Shown here piece after piece: positions 9,126 to 18,658 of a stretch of 64,000 bases of DNA; the first letter of the stretch is position 1, and each line of letters starts with the position of its first letter. A program made the position numbers and the translations under genes. Source of the stretch: Corallococcus macrosporus (GTDB taxonomy: Bacteria; Myxococcota; Myxococcia; Myxococcales; Myxococcaceae); contig NZ_JAFIMU010000009.1 in assembly GCF_017302985.1 (NCBI RefSeq), forward strand, positions 124,001 through 188,000, written 5' to 3'. Under the pieces are notes generated by a model that was given only the letters and a program-made list of their open reading frames with translations, did not search any database and was not told the origin of the DNA.

Positions 9126-10805
9126 TCACAGGCCGAAGTGGAAGAGCGCGCCCTCGTCGCCCACGGCCCAGATGTCGGTGGGGGAGGTGCCGTCCACGGA
9201 CCGCAGCGCCCGGCCGTTCGTTCCGACGGAATCCTGACGCCAGGCAGTGCCGCCGTCGGGCTGCAAGCCATGGAAGTGGATCCGCCCCTGCTGGGACACC
9301 GCGTAGATGGCGTTGTGTGAGAAGGAGACCACGCTGGTGAGGTCGTCCAGCGGCCCCGTTCCCGCTTGAAGGGCAGGCAGCGGATGCCAGCCGTTCGAAT
9401 CCCGCTCCAGGACCAGCCCGTTGTCCCCCACGGCGTGGGCGCGCTGGGCATCGAGGACGTGGACGTCGCGCAGGAAGCCCTGTCCCTGAGACGTGCCCAG
9501 GCTCTCGGAACGCCACTCGCCCTGGGCGGGGTCGTAGCGGAAGGCTCGCGGCACCCAACCCGTGCCGCCATCCAGTGCCTCCGCGCCCACGGCGACCAAC
9601 GTGTCCTCCGTGCCCTGGCTGTCGATGGCCTGCAGGTTCGCGGGCATCAGCGCCATCAACTCAGGCTCCAGGCTGAACGAGGGCCAGCGGTAGACGCCGC
9701 CCCGGCTCGTGACGCCGTAGGCGATGGCGGGTCCTCCATCCGGGTTCGCCACGCCCGTGACGCCGGTGAAGCCGGGATGCTTCACGCTCTCGCTCGTCGC
9801 CAGGTAGCAGGGCTCGCCCGGCCGGCGCGTCATCATCCCGTAGTCGCGGTCCACCGTGAGGAGCTGTCCCGTGGTGTCGGCCCACGCGGCTGGGTATCCG
9901 ATGGCACCCCCGGTGCACTGGACGGGCACGGGGACCACGACCCCGCCGTCCAGGGAGAACATGTCCGGGGCCGAACCGCTGAGGAACCAGGCACCGCCCC
10001 TCGCGTACGCCGCCACGGCGGACAGGTCCCCGGTCCCGACACCGCCGACGCTGTCCCATGTGAGGCGACTGCAACCCAGACCGTTGTCCGCCAGGCCGTC
10101 ACAGTCATTGTCCAGCCGGTCGCAGACTTCGGACAGGCCGTTCGCCACGGCGCGCGAGCTCTCGTCGCAGTCCTCGGAGGTCGTGACCGCGCCGGGGACG
10201 GGCGCGGTGCAGTGCACCCCGACGTCATGGCCCGCCTTGCCATCTCCGTCCTCGTCCACGAACCAGCGGGAGCCCTCATGGTTGGAGGCATCCGCGTCGT
10301 CGCAGTCCGTGCCGCCGTTCTCCACGGCGACATGGCCGTCCCGGTCCGCATCCCTGGCGCTCAGCAGGAGCTGCTGTGTCTGGAGTGCCCCCTTCCGCAG
10401 CGTGACCGCATGGGCGTCCTCGGCCACCACGGTCACGTCACATCCGCGCTCGAAGGCCCTCGCGACCAGCTTCACGTCATTGCCCTGCGCCTCGGACAGG
10501 GTGATGCCCAGCCGGAACCGCCAGTCCGGCTCCGAGCCTGGGCCGGTTTCGATGAGCAGTGAGTCCAGTGGCTCGTTGGTGGGATCCAGCAGCGACACGC
10601 GGACACAGCCGGGTCGGAAGCCCTCCGCCGCCAGCTCCACGGTCAAGCCCCGGTCGCATGCGGCGGACTCCAGCCGGAGGCTCTGGTCCTGATTCCCGGG
10701 TCCGCCTTGCGCGCAGTACCGCTCCAACAGGACCGACCCGGTGTCAGGCACGGTACAGCTCGCGGCGATGGAGGCTGCCAGCGCCGCCCACATCCACGTC
10801 TTCAC
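9126..10805 (-). CDS. Lipoprotein with MopE-like Asp/Cys metal-binding repeats
   Basis: A 559-residue secreted lipoprotein with lipobox AASC and Cys17. Residues about 150-240 hold Asp- and Cys-rich blocks (DADRDGH, TDCDDADAS, DEDGDGKAG, CDRLDNDCDG). These resemble the putative metal-binding repeats named after MopE and thrombospondin type 3-like calcium sites. After about residue 245 the sequence is rich in Gly, Trp and Asp with repeated AVG/SVV strands, compatible with a beta-propeller, but no named family is recognised. It overlaps the gene upstream by four bases (ATGA), so the two are likely co-expressed. A surface or outer-membrane location is inferred from the lipobox. Confidence 0.65.
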   Translation of the reverse strand: MKTWMWAALAASIAASCTVPDTGSVLLERYCAQGGPGNQDQSLRLESAACDRGLTVELAAEGFRPGCVRVSLLDPTNEPLDSLLIETGPGSEPDWRFRLGITLSEAQGNDVKLVARAFERGCDVTVVAEDAHAVTLRKGALQTQQLLLSARDADRDGHVAVENGGTDCDDADASNHEGSRWFVDEDGDGKAGHDVGVHCTAPVPGAVTTSEDCDESSRAVANGLSEVCDRLDNDCDGLADNGLGCSRLTWDSVGGVGTGDLSAVAAYARGGAWFLSGSAPDMFSLDGGVVVPVPVQCTGGAIGYPAAWADTTGQLLTVDRDYGMMTRRPGEPCYLATSESVKHPGFTGVTGVANPDGGPAIAYGVTSRGGVYRWPSFSLEPELMALMPANLQAIDSQGTEDTLVAVGAEALDGGTGWVPRAFRYDPAQGEWRSESLGTSQGQGFLRDVHVLDAQRAHAVGDNGLVLERDSNGWHPLPALQAGTGPLDDLTSVVSFSHNAIYAVSQQGRIHFHGLQPDGGTAWRQDSVGTNGRALRSVDGTSPTDIWAVGDEGALFHFGL

Positions 10806-11629
10806 GGTGACTCCGACGACACCGTGGAGTCACCGCTCAGGAAGTACGTGGTGACCGCGGCAGCCGCCGCAGCCAGCGCCGTGCCGAAGAGGACGTTGGC
10901 CACCACGGCCTGGCCCCGCGCATCGTCCAGGTGCCCGCTCACGTCCGCGGACAGGTCCGCCTCACGCGCGGAGCTCACGTTGCCGCGCGACTGGAGCCCG
11001 ATGATGGACCCCACACCGCCCGCGACCACGCCCGTGCCCAGGAGCACCCACGACACCGTCGGTACACGGCGCATCCCGCGCTCGCGGGCATCCGCCTTCA
11101 GGTCCACACCTGGAGTCGGATCAGGGGCCGTTGCGACCGTCGGCGGTGACACCACGCGCGGTGACTCCACCGGCGCCTGCACGGGCGCATCCGCCGGCTT
11201 CTGCACCGCCGCGCGCTCCTGCCGCACCGTGCTCCGCACCGACTCGAAGTCGCTCTCCACCTTCGGCGACACCTTCGCCGGCAGCTTCGCCTCCGGCGTC
11301 AGCGTCAGCCCCGCCCGGAACGAAGCCAGCGCCTCGTCGCGCCGTCCCATGTCCGCCAGGATGACGCCTTCGTAGATGGCGGCCCTACTGCGCTCCTCCT
11401 CCGTCCGCGCCAGCCGCTTCGCCCGCGTCACCGCCGCCAGCGCCTGCTCGGACTCCAGGTCCTCATAGAGCCGGGCGGCCTGCGCCATCGCCGCGTCGAA
11501 GTAGCTGCCCGCGGGCCGGGACGCCGCCGTTCCCGTCCCCTGACCGAAGGCCGGGCCCACCCCGAACACACAGAACCCGAGCAGCCCACCGAGCAGCCGG
11601 AAGGAGGGCAGGGCATGAGGAGTTTTCAT
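10802..11629 (-). CDS. Exported TPR-like protein with C-terminal membrane segments
   Basis: A 275-residue protein from the ATG at 11629. It has a signal peptide (LLGGLLGFCVFGVGPAFGQ). A helical region at about 35-120 shows TPR-like spacing (AMAQAARLYEDLESEQAL, then GVILADMGRRDEALASFRAG). A Pro/Val-rich linker follows, and two hydrophobic stretches near the C-terminus (VPTVSWVLLGTGVVAGGVGS and ANVLFGTALAAAAAAVTTYF). This layout is common in myxobacterial envelope proteins of unknown role. It is the first gene of a pair with the Asp/Cys-rich lipoprotein, overlapping it by four bases. No catalytic motif is seen. Confidence 0.55.
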   Translation of the reverse strand: MKTPHALPSFRLLGGLLGFCVFGVGPAFGQGTGTAASRPAGSYFDAAMAQAARLYEDLESEQALAAVTRAKRLARTEEERSRAAIYEGVILADMGRRDEALASFRAGLTLTPEAKLPAKVSPKVESDFESVRSTVRQERAAVQKPADAPVQAPVESPRVVSPPTVATAPDPTPGVDLKADARERGMRRVPTVSWVLLGTGVVAGGVGSIIGLQSRGNVSSAREADLSADVSGHLDDARGQAVVANVLFGTALAAAAAAVTTYFLSGDSTVSSESP

Positions 11630-11767
11630 GGAAGCCCACATTAACCGGCTTCCTGTCCCCTCATGAACCGTTCACCCCCTCTGGACGACCGCCTGGCCAG
11701 GGAGAGGGACCGGGCGGCCACGCGCCCGTGGACGCGACGCGGCGCCGCCGCTAGGGTGCGCGGCTTC

Positions 11768-12561
<794 letters not shown>

Positions 12562-12565
<4 letters not shown>

Positions 12566-13389
12566 ACGAGAAGAACAAGAACCTCCTCATCCGGGTCGTC
12601 ACCGGCATCACCCTCCTGCCGCTGGTGCTCCTGCTGCTGTTCCTGGGCGGGTACTACAGCGCCGTGCTGCTGGCCGCCGCCGCGGCCGTGTGCGCCGGGG
12701 AGTACTACCTCATCACGCAGAAGCGCCTGGGCGCCGCCGCCTGGGTGGGCATGGCCTTCGCCTTCGTGATGCCGCTGCTCCCGCTGCGGGACGCCGCGCG
12801 CACGGGCGAGGCCGCCTTCTGGCTCACGTCCGTCTTCTTCTTCTTCGCGTGGATCTACAACCTGTTCCGGGGCGCGCTCGCGGAGGCCCCCACCCGGGCC
12901 GCGCACCTCGTCACGGGCTTCCTGTACGGCTCCATCGGCCTCACCGCGCTGTCCGCGCTGCGCCTCTTGCCGGAAGGGCACGCGTGGGTCATCTGCGCGC
13001 TGACCATCACCTGGGCCAACGACACGCTGGCGTACTTCGCCGGGCGCTTCCTCGGGAAGCACAAGCTCTACCCGGCGGTCAGCCCGAACAAGACGTGGGA
13101 GGGCTTCTTCGGCGGCATGGTCGGCTCGGTGCTGGGCATGTTCGTCGCCAAGCTCGGCTTCTTCCCCATCTTCACCGTGTGGGACTGTGTGGTGCTGGGC
13201 ATCCTGGGGGGCCTCTTGGGCCCCGTGGGCGACCTGTGCGAATCCATGCTCAAGCGCGCCTACGGCGTGAAGGACTCCGGAAAGCTCATTCCCGGACACG
13301 GCGGCGTGCTCGATCGCATCGACGCGCTCATCTTCAATGCGCCGCTGGTGTTCGTCTATGTGCAGTTCGTGAGGCACCTGCTGCCGTAA
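12562..13389 (+). CDS. cdsA: Phosphatidate cytidylyltransferase
   Basis: A 275-residue polytopic membrane enzyme that makes CDP-diacylglycerol. The start GTG overlaps the uppS stop. Several hydrophobic segments precede the conserved C-terminal signature, seen here as LKRAYGVKDSGKLIPGHGG followed by DRIDALIF, at about 230-257. SPNKTWEGFFGG and LGPVGDLCESMLKR are further conserved blocks of the family. Its neighbours uppS upstream and rseP downstream are the usual ones in bacteria, though dxr, often found between cdsA and rseP, is not here. Confidence 0.95.
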
Positions 13390-13473
13390 GTGCCTGATTT
13401 CGCGCCTGCCTGCCCGCCCGGCGGCATGCGTTGTGCGTTGTCCGTCCCAGGGGGCGCGATTACTCTCCCGCCC

Positions 13474-15105
13474 ATGCTCCAGAACCTCGGGTTCTTCATC
13501 CTCCTGCTGGGCGTGCTCGTGACGGTGCATGAGCTCGGCCACTTCCTCGTGGCCAAGGCCTGCGGGGTGAAGGTCCTCAAGTTCTCCATCGGGTTCGGGC
13601 CGAAGATCATCGGCTTCACCAAGGGCGAGACGGAGTACCAGGTGGCGCTGCTGCCCCTGGGCGGCTTCGTGAAGATGGCCGGCGACCTGCCCCACGAGGA
13701 GCTCCCACCGGAAGAGGCGGCGCGCGGGTTCCTGGCGCAGCCGCCCTGGAAGCGCGGCCTGATTGTGCTCGCGGGCCCGGCCTTCAACCTGCTGTTCCCC
13801 ATCTTCGTGTACTTCTTCGTCTTCCTGGGCCCCCAGGAGACGCTGTCCACGCGCGTGGGCATGGTGTCGCCGGACATGGCCGCCGCCGCCGCGGGCATCC
13901 GCCCCGGAGACCGCATCCTCTCCGTGGAGGGCGAGCCGGTCCGCACCTTCGACGACATGCGCGACGCGTTCGTCGGCAAGTTCAACCGCCCCGTGCCCGT
14001 CACCCTGGAGCGCGACGGGCAGCAGCGCGTGGTGGAGGTGACGCCGGAGAAGAGCTCGGAGGTGTCGCCGGTGGACACCGTCGAGCGCGGGATGATTGGC
14101 GTGAGCCCCTACCCGCAGCCGCCGGTGGTGGGCGTGCCGGCTACGTCCCCCGCGGCCGCCGCGGGCCTCAAGAGCTTTGACCGCGTGCTGTCCGTCAACG
14201 GCGTGCACGTGCAGGACGAGGCCGCCCTCTACCGCGAGGTGGCCAAGGTGCCGGAGGGCACCCCCATGAAGCTGAGCGTGGCGCGCCTGGCCCCCACGGC
14301 CGTGGGCGCCGTCACCGGCCGCATCCCGGAGGTCGTGGAGGTGACCCTGCCGCGTCAGCCGGGCGAGGGCGCGGCGGCCCTGGGCGCGGAGGCCTCGGAC
14401 CTCTACGTGGCGAGTGTGGCCTCAGGCAGCGTGGCGGAAGGCGCGGGCATCGTGCCGGGCGACCGCATCGTGGCCATCAACGGCACGCCGCTGAAGTCCT
14501 TCAACAAGCTGGCGACGGTGCTCAACGGCCTGCAGGCCCAGCCCTTCACGCTCACGTGGCGCGGCGAAAAGGGCGAGCGCACGCAGCAGCTGGCCCAGGC
14601 GCCGCTCAAGACGCGCGACGACTACGGCCAGACGAGCGCCCCGCTGGTGTTCGGCGTGCGCCCGTGGAGCTTCAGCAGCGCGGACCTGCCGCCGGTGGAG
14701 AAGGTGACCATCGACCTGGGGCCGGCCGCCGCCTTCAAGGAGGCCGCGCTCATCGTCCCGAAGATTGTCGGGCAGATGGTGCAGGTGCTGGGCGGGCTGT
14801 TCGTGGGCAAGGTGTCGCCCAGCACGATTGGCGGCCCCATCATGATGTACCAGCTGGCCGCGAAGAGCGCCGAGCAGGGCCTGGACAGCTTCCTCAACCT
14901 GATGGCGATCATCTCCATCAACCTGGGCGTGATGAACCTGCTGCCCATCCCCGTGCTGGACGGCTTCCACCTGCTGTCCGCGGCGTGGGAGGGCATCCGC
15001 CGCCGTCCCATCCCCGTGCGCGTGCGCGAGGTGGCGAACATGGTGGGCCTGGCGCTGCTCATCCTGCTGATGCTGCTGGCCGTGACCAACGACGTGACCC
15101 GCTGA
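13474..15105 (+). CDS. rseP: RseP-type site-2 zinc protease with three PDZ domains
   Basis: A 543-residue intramembrane protease from the ATG at 13474. HELGH (H19, E20, H23) lies in the first membrane helix. NLLPIPVLDG (488-497) near the C-terminus supplies the third zinc ligand, Asp496. Between them I read three PDZ-like units, at about 126-190, 218-291 and 308-376, each with the pattern A-GI/L-PGD-I--(V/I)-G. E. coli RseP has two. RseP cleaves anti-sigma factors and signal-peptide remnants in the inner membrane. No anti-sigma gene is next to it. An upstream in-frame ATG at 13390 would add 28 residues and is less likely. Confidence 0.93.
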   Translation: MLQNLGFFILLLGVLVTVHELGHFLVAKACGVKVLKFSIGFGPKIIGFTKGETEYQVALLPLGGFVKMAGDLPHEELPPEEAARGFLAQPPWKRGLIVLAGPAFNLLFPIFVYFFVFLGPQETLSTRVGMVSPDMAAAAAGIRPGDRILSVEGEPVRTFDDMRDAFVGKFNRPVPVTLERDGQQRVVEVTPEKSSEVSPVDTVERGMIGVSPYPQPPVVGVPATSPAAAAGLKSFDRVLSVNGVHVQDEAALYREVAKVPEGTPMKLSVARLAPTAVGAVTGRIPEVVEVTLPRQPGEGAAALGAEASDLYVASVASGSVAEGAGIVPGDRIVAINGTPLKSFNKLATVLNGLQAQPFTLTWRGEKGERTQQLAQAPLKTRDDYGQTSAPLVFGVRPWSFSSADLPPVEKVTIDLGPAAAFKEAALIVPKIVGQMVQVLGGLFVGKVSPSTIGGPIMMYQLAAKSAEQGLDSFLNLMAIISINLGVMNLLPIPVLDGFHLLSAAWEGIRRRPIPVRVREVANMVGLALLILLMLLAVTNDVTR

Positions 15106-15112
15106 CAACGAG

Positions 15113-15604
15113 GTGATGATGCACGGACGGACCGCGCTCCTGCTCATGGGGATGGGACTGCTTGCTGGCTGCGCGTCGCGCGCGGCCAAGCCCCAGCCTC
15201 CGGAGACTTCTTCTTCCGGTGACGACGGCACGAAGGTGACGCGCCGGGAGAAGATGCCGCGCAACTACCTGGGCGAGGGCCTCGCGTCCTTCTACGGCCC
15301 GGGCCTTCACGGCCGTCCCACCGCCAGCGGGGAGAAGTTCAACCAGAACGCCCTCACCGCCGCGCACCGCACCGCGCGCTTCGGCTCGTGCGTGAAGGTG
15401 ATGAACATGGAGAACGGCCGCGAGGTGGAGGTGCGCGTCAACGACCGCGGTCCCTTCGTGGACGGACGCATCATCGACCTGTCGAAGGCCGCGGCGAAGC
15501 AGCTGGGCATGCTGGACAAGGGCCTGGCGCGCGTGCGGCTGTACCGGTGCGCCAGCGACCGTGTGTCGCAGGTGCCGGTGGAGTTCTGGGCCGTTCCGGC
15601 CTGA
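15113..15604 (+). CDS. RlpA-like double-psi beta-barrel lipoprotein
   Basis: A protein of about 163 residues; the start may be GTG 15113, ATG 15116 or ATG 15119. LLMGMGLLAGC is a lipoprotein signal with Cys20. From about residue 54 the sequence has GLASFYGPGLHGRPTASGE, AAHRTARFGSCVKVMN, VNDRGPFVDGRIIDLS and AAKQLGMLDKGLARVRL, which are the conserved blocks of the RlpA fold, including the active-site Asp of lytic transglycosylases in NDRGP-. There is no SPOR domain, so it resembles the short single-domain RlpA type. It probably acts on, or binds, denuded glycan strands in the periplasm. It follows rseP by only eight bases. Confidence 0.85.
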   Translation: MMMHGRTALLLMGMGLLAGCASRAAKPQPPETSSSGDDGTKVTRREKMPRNYLGEGLASFYGPGLHGRPTASGEKFNQNALTAAHRTARFGSCVKVMNMENGREVEVRVNDRGPFVDGRIIDLSKAAAKQLGMLDKGLARVRLYRCASDRVSQVPVEFWAVPA

Positions 15605-15627
15605 AGCGATTCGAACGAAAAGAAGGG

Positions 15628-16371
15628 ATGTCGCCTGTGTTGCTCGCGCTGGACACCTCCACGCTGACGCTGTCGCTCGCCCTGGTGGAACGCCAGGGGG
15701 AGGACGTGCGCGCCGTGGAGCACGTGGTGGTGCCTCCGCCGGACAAGCAGAGCGAGGCGCTGCCCGGCGTCGTTGGGGACCTGCTCCAGCGGCACGGCCT
15801 GAAGCTCAAGGACCTGGAGGGGCTGGCGGTGGGCCTGGGGCCGGGGTCCTTCACGGGCCTGCGCATCGGCCTGGCCACGGTGAAGGCGCTGGCGTACGCC
15901 ACCGGGCTCAAGGTGGCCGGCGCGTCGTCGCTGGCGGCGGTGGCGCTGGAGGGGCCGGAGGGCGTGCCGCTGTTCTGCCTCGCCGTCGCGCGCAAGGACG
16001 ACCTGTACCTGGGCGCCTACCGCCGCACGGGCCACGCCGTGGAGGCGCTGGAGCCGGAGACGGCCATGTCGCCGGAAGAGGTGGCGCGGCGCATGGCCGC
16101 TGAACCGCGGGCCGTGGCGCTGGGCCCGGCGCTCGCGGACTACCGGGGGGCGCTGGAGAAGCACGGCGTCGCGCCGCACCGGCTCCTGTCCGGTCCGGCC
16201 TTCCCGTCCGCGGTGGAGGTGGGGCGGCTGGCCCGGCTGCCGGAGGCGTACTCCCAGCAGGCGCTCTTCGCCCTGGAGCCGCACTACGTCCGCGCGTCCG
16301 AGCCGGAGCGCAACCCGAAGTTCCCCCCGCTGCCGGGCCCCGTGCCCACGGCGCGGTTGAAGGAAGACTGA
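15628..16371 (+). CDS. tsaB: tRNA threonylcarbamoyladenosine biosynthesis protein TsaB
   Basis: A 247-residue ASKHA-fold protein from the ATG at 15628, which has AGAAGG just before it. LLALDTSTLTLSLAL at the N-terminus and GLGPGSFTGLRIGLATVKALA (about 69-89) are TsaB signatures. TsaB is the non-catalytic partner of TsaD in making t6A37 in tRNAs that read ANN codons. The C-terminal part (residues about 105-245) is the variable domain. tsaD and tsaE are not in the window. It lies close behind the RlpA-like gene and is likely in the same transcript. Confidence 0.93.
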   Translation: MSPVLLALDTSTLTLSLALVERQGEDVRAVEHVVVPPPDKQSEALPGVVGDLLQRHGLKLKDLEGLAVGLGPGSFTGLRIGLATVKALAYATGLKVAGASSLAAVALEGPEGVPLFCLAVARKDDLYLGAYRRTGHAVEALEPETAMSPEEVARRMAAEPRAVALGPALADYRGALEKHGVAPHRLLSGPAFPSAVEVGRLARLPEAYSQQALFALEPHYVRASEPERNPKFPPLPGPVPTARLKED

Positions 16372-16438
16372 CGCCTCATCCCCCGGGCACGCGTCGTCGC
16401 GCTCGCGCGGGCCGGGGCGCTGACGTAAAGGAGCCCTC

Positions 16439-17470
16439 ATGAGAGAGAACCTTCGGATTGCCGTGGTGGGCGCCACGGGCGTGGTGGGCCGCGAGGTGCT
16501 GGCCAACCTGTACGCGCGCGACGTGCCGATGGAGCAGGTGCAGGCCTTCGGCTCGGAGCGCTCCAAGGGCCTGGAGGTGGAGTACGGCGAGGACACGCTG
16601 GAGGTGGAGCGCGCCTCCGCGGACGCCTTCCGGGGCATCCACGTCGTGCTGCTGGCCACCCCCGCGGAGGCCTCCCGCACGCTGGCCCCCGCCGCTCAGG
16701 CCGCGGGCGCGTGGGTGGTGGACGCGAGCAGCGCCTTCCGGAGCGACGGCAACGTGCCGCTCATCCTCCCGGGCTTCAACACGGAGGCCCTGGGGCCGGG
16801 CTTCAGCTTCAAGGGCCGGGTGGTGAGCCTGCCCGGCATCGTCACCAGCAGCACGGTGCACCTGGTGGAGCCGCTGCGCCGCGCGTTCGGCGTGGTGCGC
16901 GCGCAGGTGACGGCGCTGATGGGCGCCTCCAGCGCGGGCGTGCGCGGCATCTCCGAGCTGGAGAAGCAGACCGCGGACCTCCTGTCCGGCCGCGAGCCGG
17001 AGCCGCAGGTCTTCCCGCACCGCGTGGGCTTCAACCTGGTGCCCCAGGTGGGCGGCTTCATGGTGAACAGCCCCTGGACGGAGGAGGAGGGCGGCTGGAC
17101 GCTGGAGGCCGCGCGCCTGTTCTCCGCCCTGGGCGAGACGCCCGTCCTCGCCGGTACCGCCGTGCAGGTGCCCACCTTCCACGGCCACGGCCTCACGGTG
17201 AACGTGCAGCTGAAGAAGCCGGGCCCGGTGGAGCAGGTGCGCGCCGCCCTGAAGACGTCCCCCTCCCTCAAGGTGCTGGATGCGCCCGGCGAGCGCATCT
17301 ACCCCATGCCCATGCTGGTGATGAGCGACCCGGCCGTCCACGTGGGCCGGGTGCGCGCCTTCCCCCAGGCCCCGGAGTGGGTGACGCTCTTCGCGTCCGT
17401 GGACAACGCCGGCCGGGCCGCCGCCCACCTGGTGGACGCGGGCCTCAAGCTGGCGGAACGCCCCGCCTGA
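16439..17470 (+). CDS. Usg-like aspartate-semialdehyde dehydrogenase homologue without catalytic Cys
   Basis: A 343-residue protein with the ASADH fold: Rossmann motif VVGATGVVGREVL (9-21) and GHGLTVNVQ in the C-terminal part. In true Asd the nucleophile lies in NPNC-T. Here the aligned segment is SLPGIVTSST (130-139), and the whole protein has no cysteine. The same replacement (VPDSLTSQ) occurs in E. coli Usg, an Asd paralogue next to truA whose function is unclear. I therefore call it Usg-like and expect no aspartate-semialdehyde dehydrogenase activity. An AAAGGAG ribosome site lies before the ATG. No lysine or threonine pathway gene is nearby. Confidence 0.8.
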   Translation: MRENLRIAVVGATGVVGREVLANLYARDVPMEQVQAFGSERSKGLEVEYGEDTLEVERASADAFRGIHVVLLATPAEASRTLAPAAQAAGAWVVDASSAFRSDGNVPLILPGFNTEALGPGFSFKGRVVSLPGIVTSSTVHLVEPLRRAFGVVRAQVTALMGASSAGVRGISELEKQTADLLSGREPEPQVFPHRVGFNLVPQVGGFMVNSPWTEEEGGWTLEAARLFSALGETPVLAGTAVQVPTFHGHGLTVNVQLKKPGPVEQVRAALKTSPSLKVLDAPGERIYPMPMLVMSDPAVHVGRVRAFPQAPEWVTLFASVDNAGRAAAHLVDAGLKLAERPA

Positions 17471-17482
17471 CAATTTGGCAAA

Positions 17483-17554
17483 GCCCCCGGGGGCACCTTG
17501 CCTGTTTGGCGCGCGAACCCGGGGGTTTCCCTGGGAAACAGGCCGTCCGGACGG
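17483..17554. repeat. Cluster of palindromes after the Usg-like gene
   Basis: GCCCCCGGGGGC (17483-17494) and CCGTCCGGACGG (17543-17554) are perfect 12-base palindromes. CCTGTTT (17501-17507) pairs with AAACAGG (17536-17542). The group sits between the stop at 17470 and the start at 17597, and probably combines a terminator with promoter-proximal sites for the next gene. Confidence 0.45.
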
Positions 17555-17596
17555 GGCTTGAGGGTGGCCCCGCCCTTGCTAGCTTCCGGCCCATCC

Positions 17597-18658
17597 ATGC
17601 GCCTTCTCTTCATTGGACTCCTGCTCTTCGCGTCCTCCACGGCCGTGGCCCAGGCGGGGCCCACGGTGACGTTCGCGACCGCGGCAACCGGCTCGCAGAA
17701 CCTGACGGTCACCGTGCCCAGGAGTGAGTGCGGCAACGCGCGCCGCTTCACCTGGACGCGCACCGGCAACATCTGCGGCGGCTCGCTCTTCATCTACGCG
17801 ACCACGAACACCTGCGGCTCGGAGCCCGCCGCGACGGACCTGAAGCTGGAGACCCTCACCAACACCAGCGCGACCTCCGGCACCGTGAACTTCAGCGTGG
17901 CGGAGTTGCTCGCGGCGCGCGGCACCAGCGCGGACGGGGGCCCCGCGGCGACGTGCGACACCCAGCAGGCGGAGATCTCCTTCAACCTGTGCGCGTCCGC
18001 GCGGCAGCTGGGCGGGCTCTACGGCACCGACTGTCAGACGACCTACGCCAACGTGGGCACGCCCGCCTACGTGCTGAAGTTCGACCCGGTGAAGCCCACG
18101 GCGCCCACCATCGCCAAGGTCATCGTCCGGGACTCGGCGCTGTCGGTGCAGGTGGACGGCGCGGAGACGGACTCCACCGTCGTGGTGGAGGCGGCGATGG
18201 TGGCGTCCGCGACGACGGATGCGGGGACGGACGACGCGGGCACGGATGACGCCGGCACGGACGACGCTGGCACGGACCTGGACGCCGGGACGGACCTGGA
18301 CGCCGGCACGGATGGCGGAGGGATGGGCCTGGTGGGCGCGCTGGCGCTGGAGGGCACGACGGGGCCGGTGACGCGCGTCACCAAGGCGTCCGGCGAGGGC
18401 AACGTCGTCGTCACCGGCCTCACGAATGGCGTGACGTATCGGCTCCAGGCGACCATCATCGACGCCGCGGGCAACGTGAGCGATGGGTCCAGCCAGGTGG
18501 ATGCGACGCCTGTGAAGAGCAATGGTCTGTTCGACGCCTACAAGGATGCCGGCGGCGAGGAGAGCGGCGGGTGTGCCGCGACCGGTGGTGGCATCGCGGG
18601 TGGCGCGGTGCTGGCCGCCCTGGGCATCTGGCTGTCGTCTCGGAGGAAGGTGTCATGA
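17597..18658 (+). CDS. Secreted surface protein with MYXO-CTERM-like C-terminal anchor
   Basis: A 353-residue protein from the ATG at 17597 with a signal peptide ending near AVAQA. The N-terminal ~200 residues are rich in Thr, Ala and Cys, with at least seven Cys, and look beta-rich. A D-A-G-T-D repeat tract spans about residues 208-239. A fibronectin-like segment follows (VVVTGLTNGVTYRLQATIID). The end is GGCAATGGG, a hydrophobic helix, then SSRRKVS, the pattern of MYXO-CTERM sorting tails that are processed by myxosortases and anchored through the Cys. It resembles what is annotated as the MXAN_2561 family in Myxococcus. The next gene, an outer-membrane barrel, starts within its stop codon (ATGA). 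Confidence 0.75.
   Translation: MRLLFIGLLLFASSTAVAQAGPTVTFATAATGSQNLTVTVPRSECGNARRFTWTRTGNICGGSLFIYATTNTCGSEPAATDLKLETLTNTSATSGTVNFSVAELLAARGTSADGGPAATCDTQQAEISFNLCASARQLGGLYGTDCQTTYANVGTPAYVLKFDPVKPTAPTIAKVIVRDSALSVQVDGAETDSTVVVEAAMVASATTDAGTDDAGTDDAGTDDAGTDLDAGTDLDAGTDGGGMGLVGALALEGTTGPVTRVTKASGEGNVVVTGLTNGVTYRLQATIIDAAGNVSDGSSQVDATPVKSNGLFDAYKDAGGEESGGCAATGGGIAGGAVLAALGIWLSSRRKVS
18218..18313 (+). repeat. Asp-Ala-Gly-Thr-Asp coding repeat
   Basis: A tract of 15-18 base units encoding DAGTD or LDAGTD, about six copies, inside the MYXO-CTERM protein gene. Units differ at third positions, so the protein repeat is conserved more than the DNA. Copy number could vary between strains. The Asp content could bind calcium or form a flexible spacer. 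Confidence 0.8.

Noticed and set aside
9385-9415. A sequence like a tRNA T-arm (GTTCGAATCCC)
   Set aside because: It lies inside the lipoprotein coding region and no acceptor stem or other arms of a tRNA can be folded around it.
16380-16416. A hairpin between tsaB and the Usg-like gene
   Set aside because: The CCCCGG/CCGGGG arms are only six bases with a long GC loop, which is expected by chance at this composition.
18218-18313. Short regular repeats as a possible CRISPR array
   Set aside because: The units are 15-18 bases, contiguous, without spacers, and encode an in-frame protein repeat.
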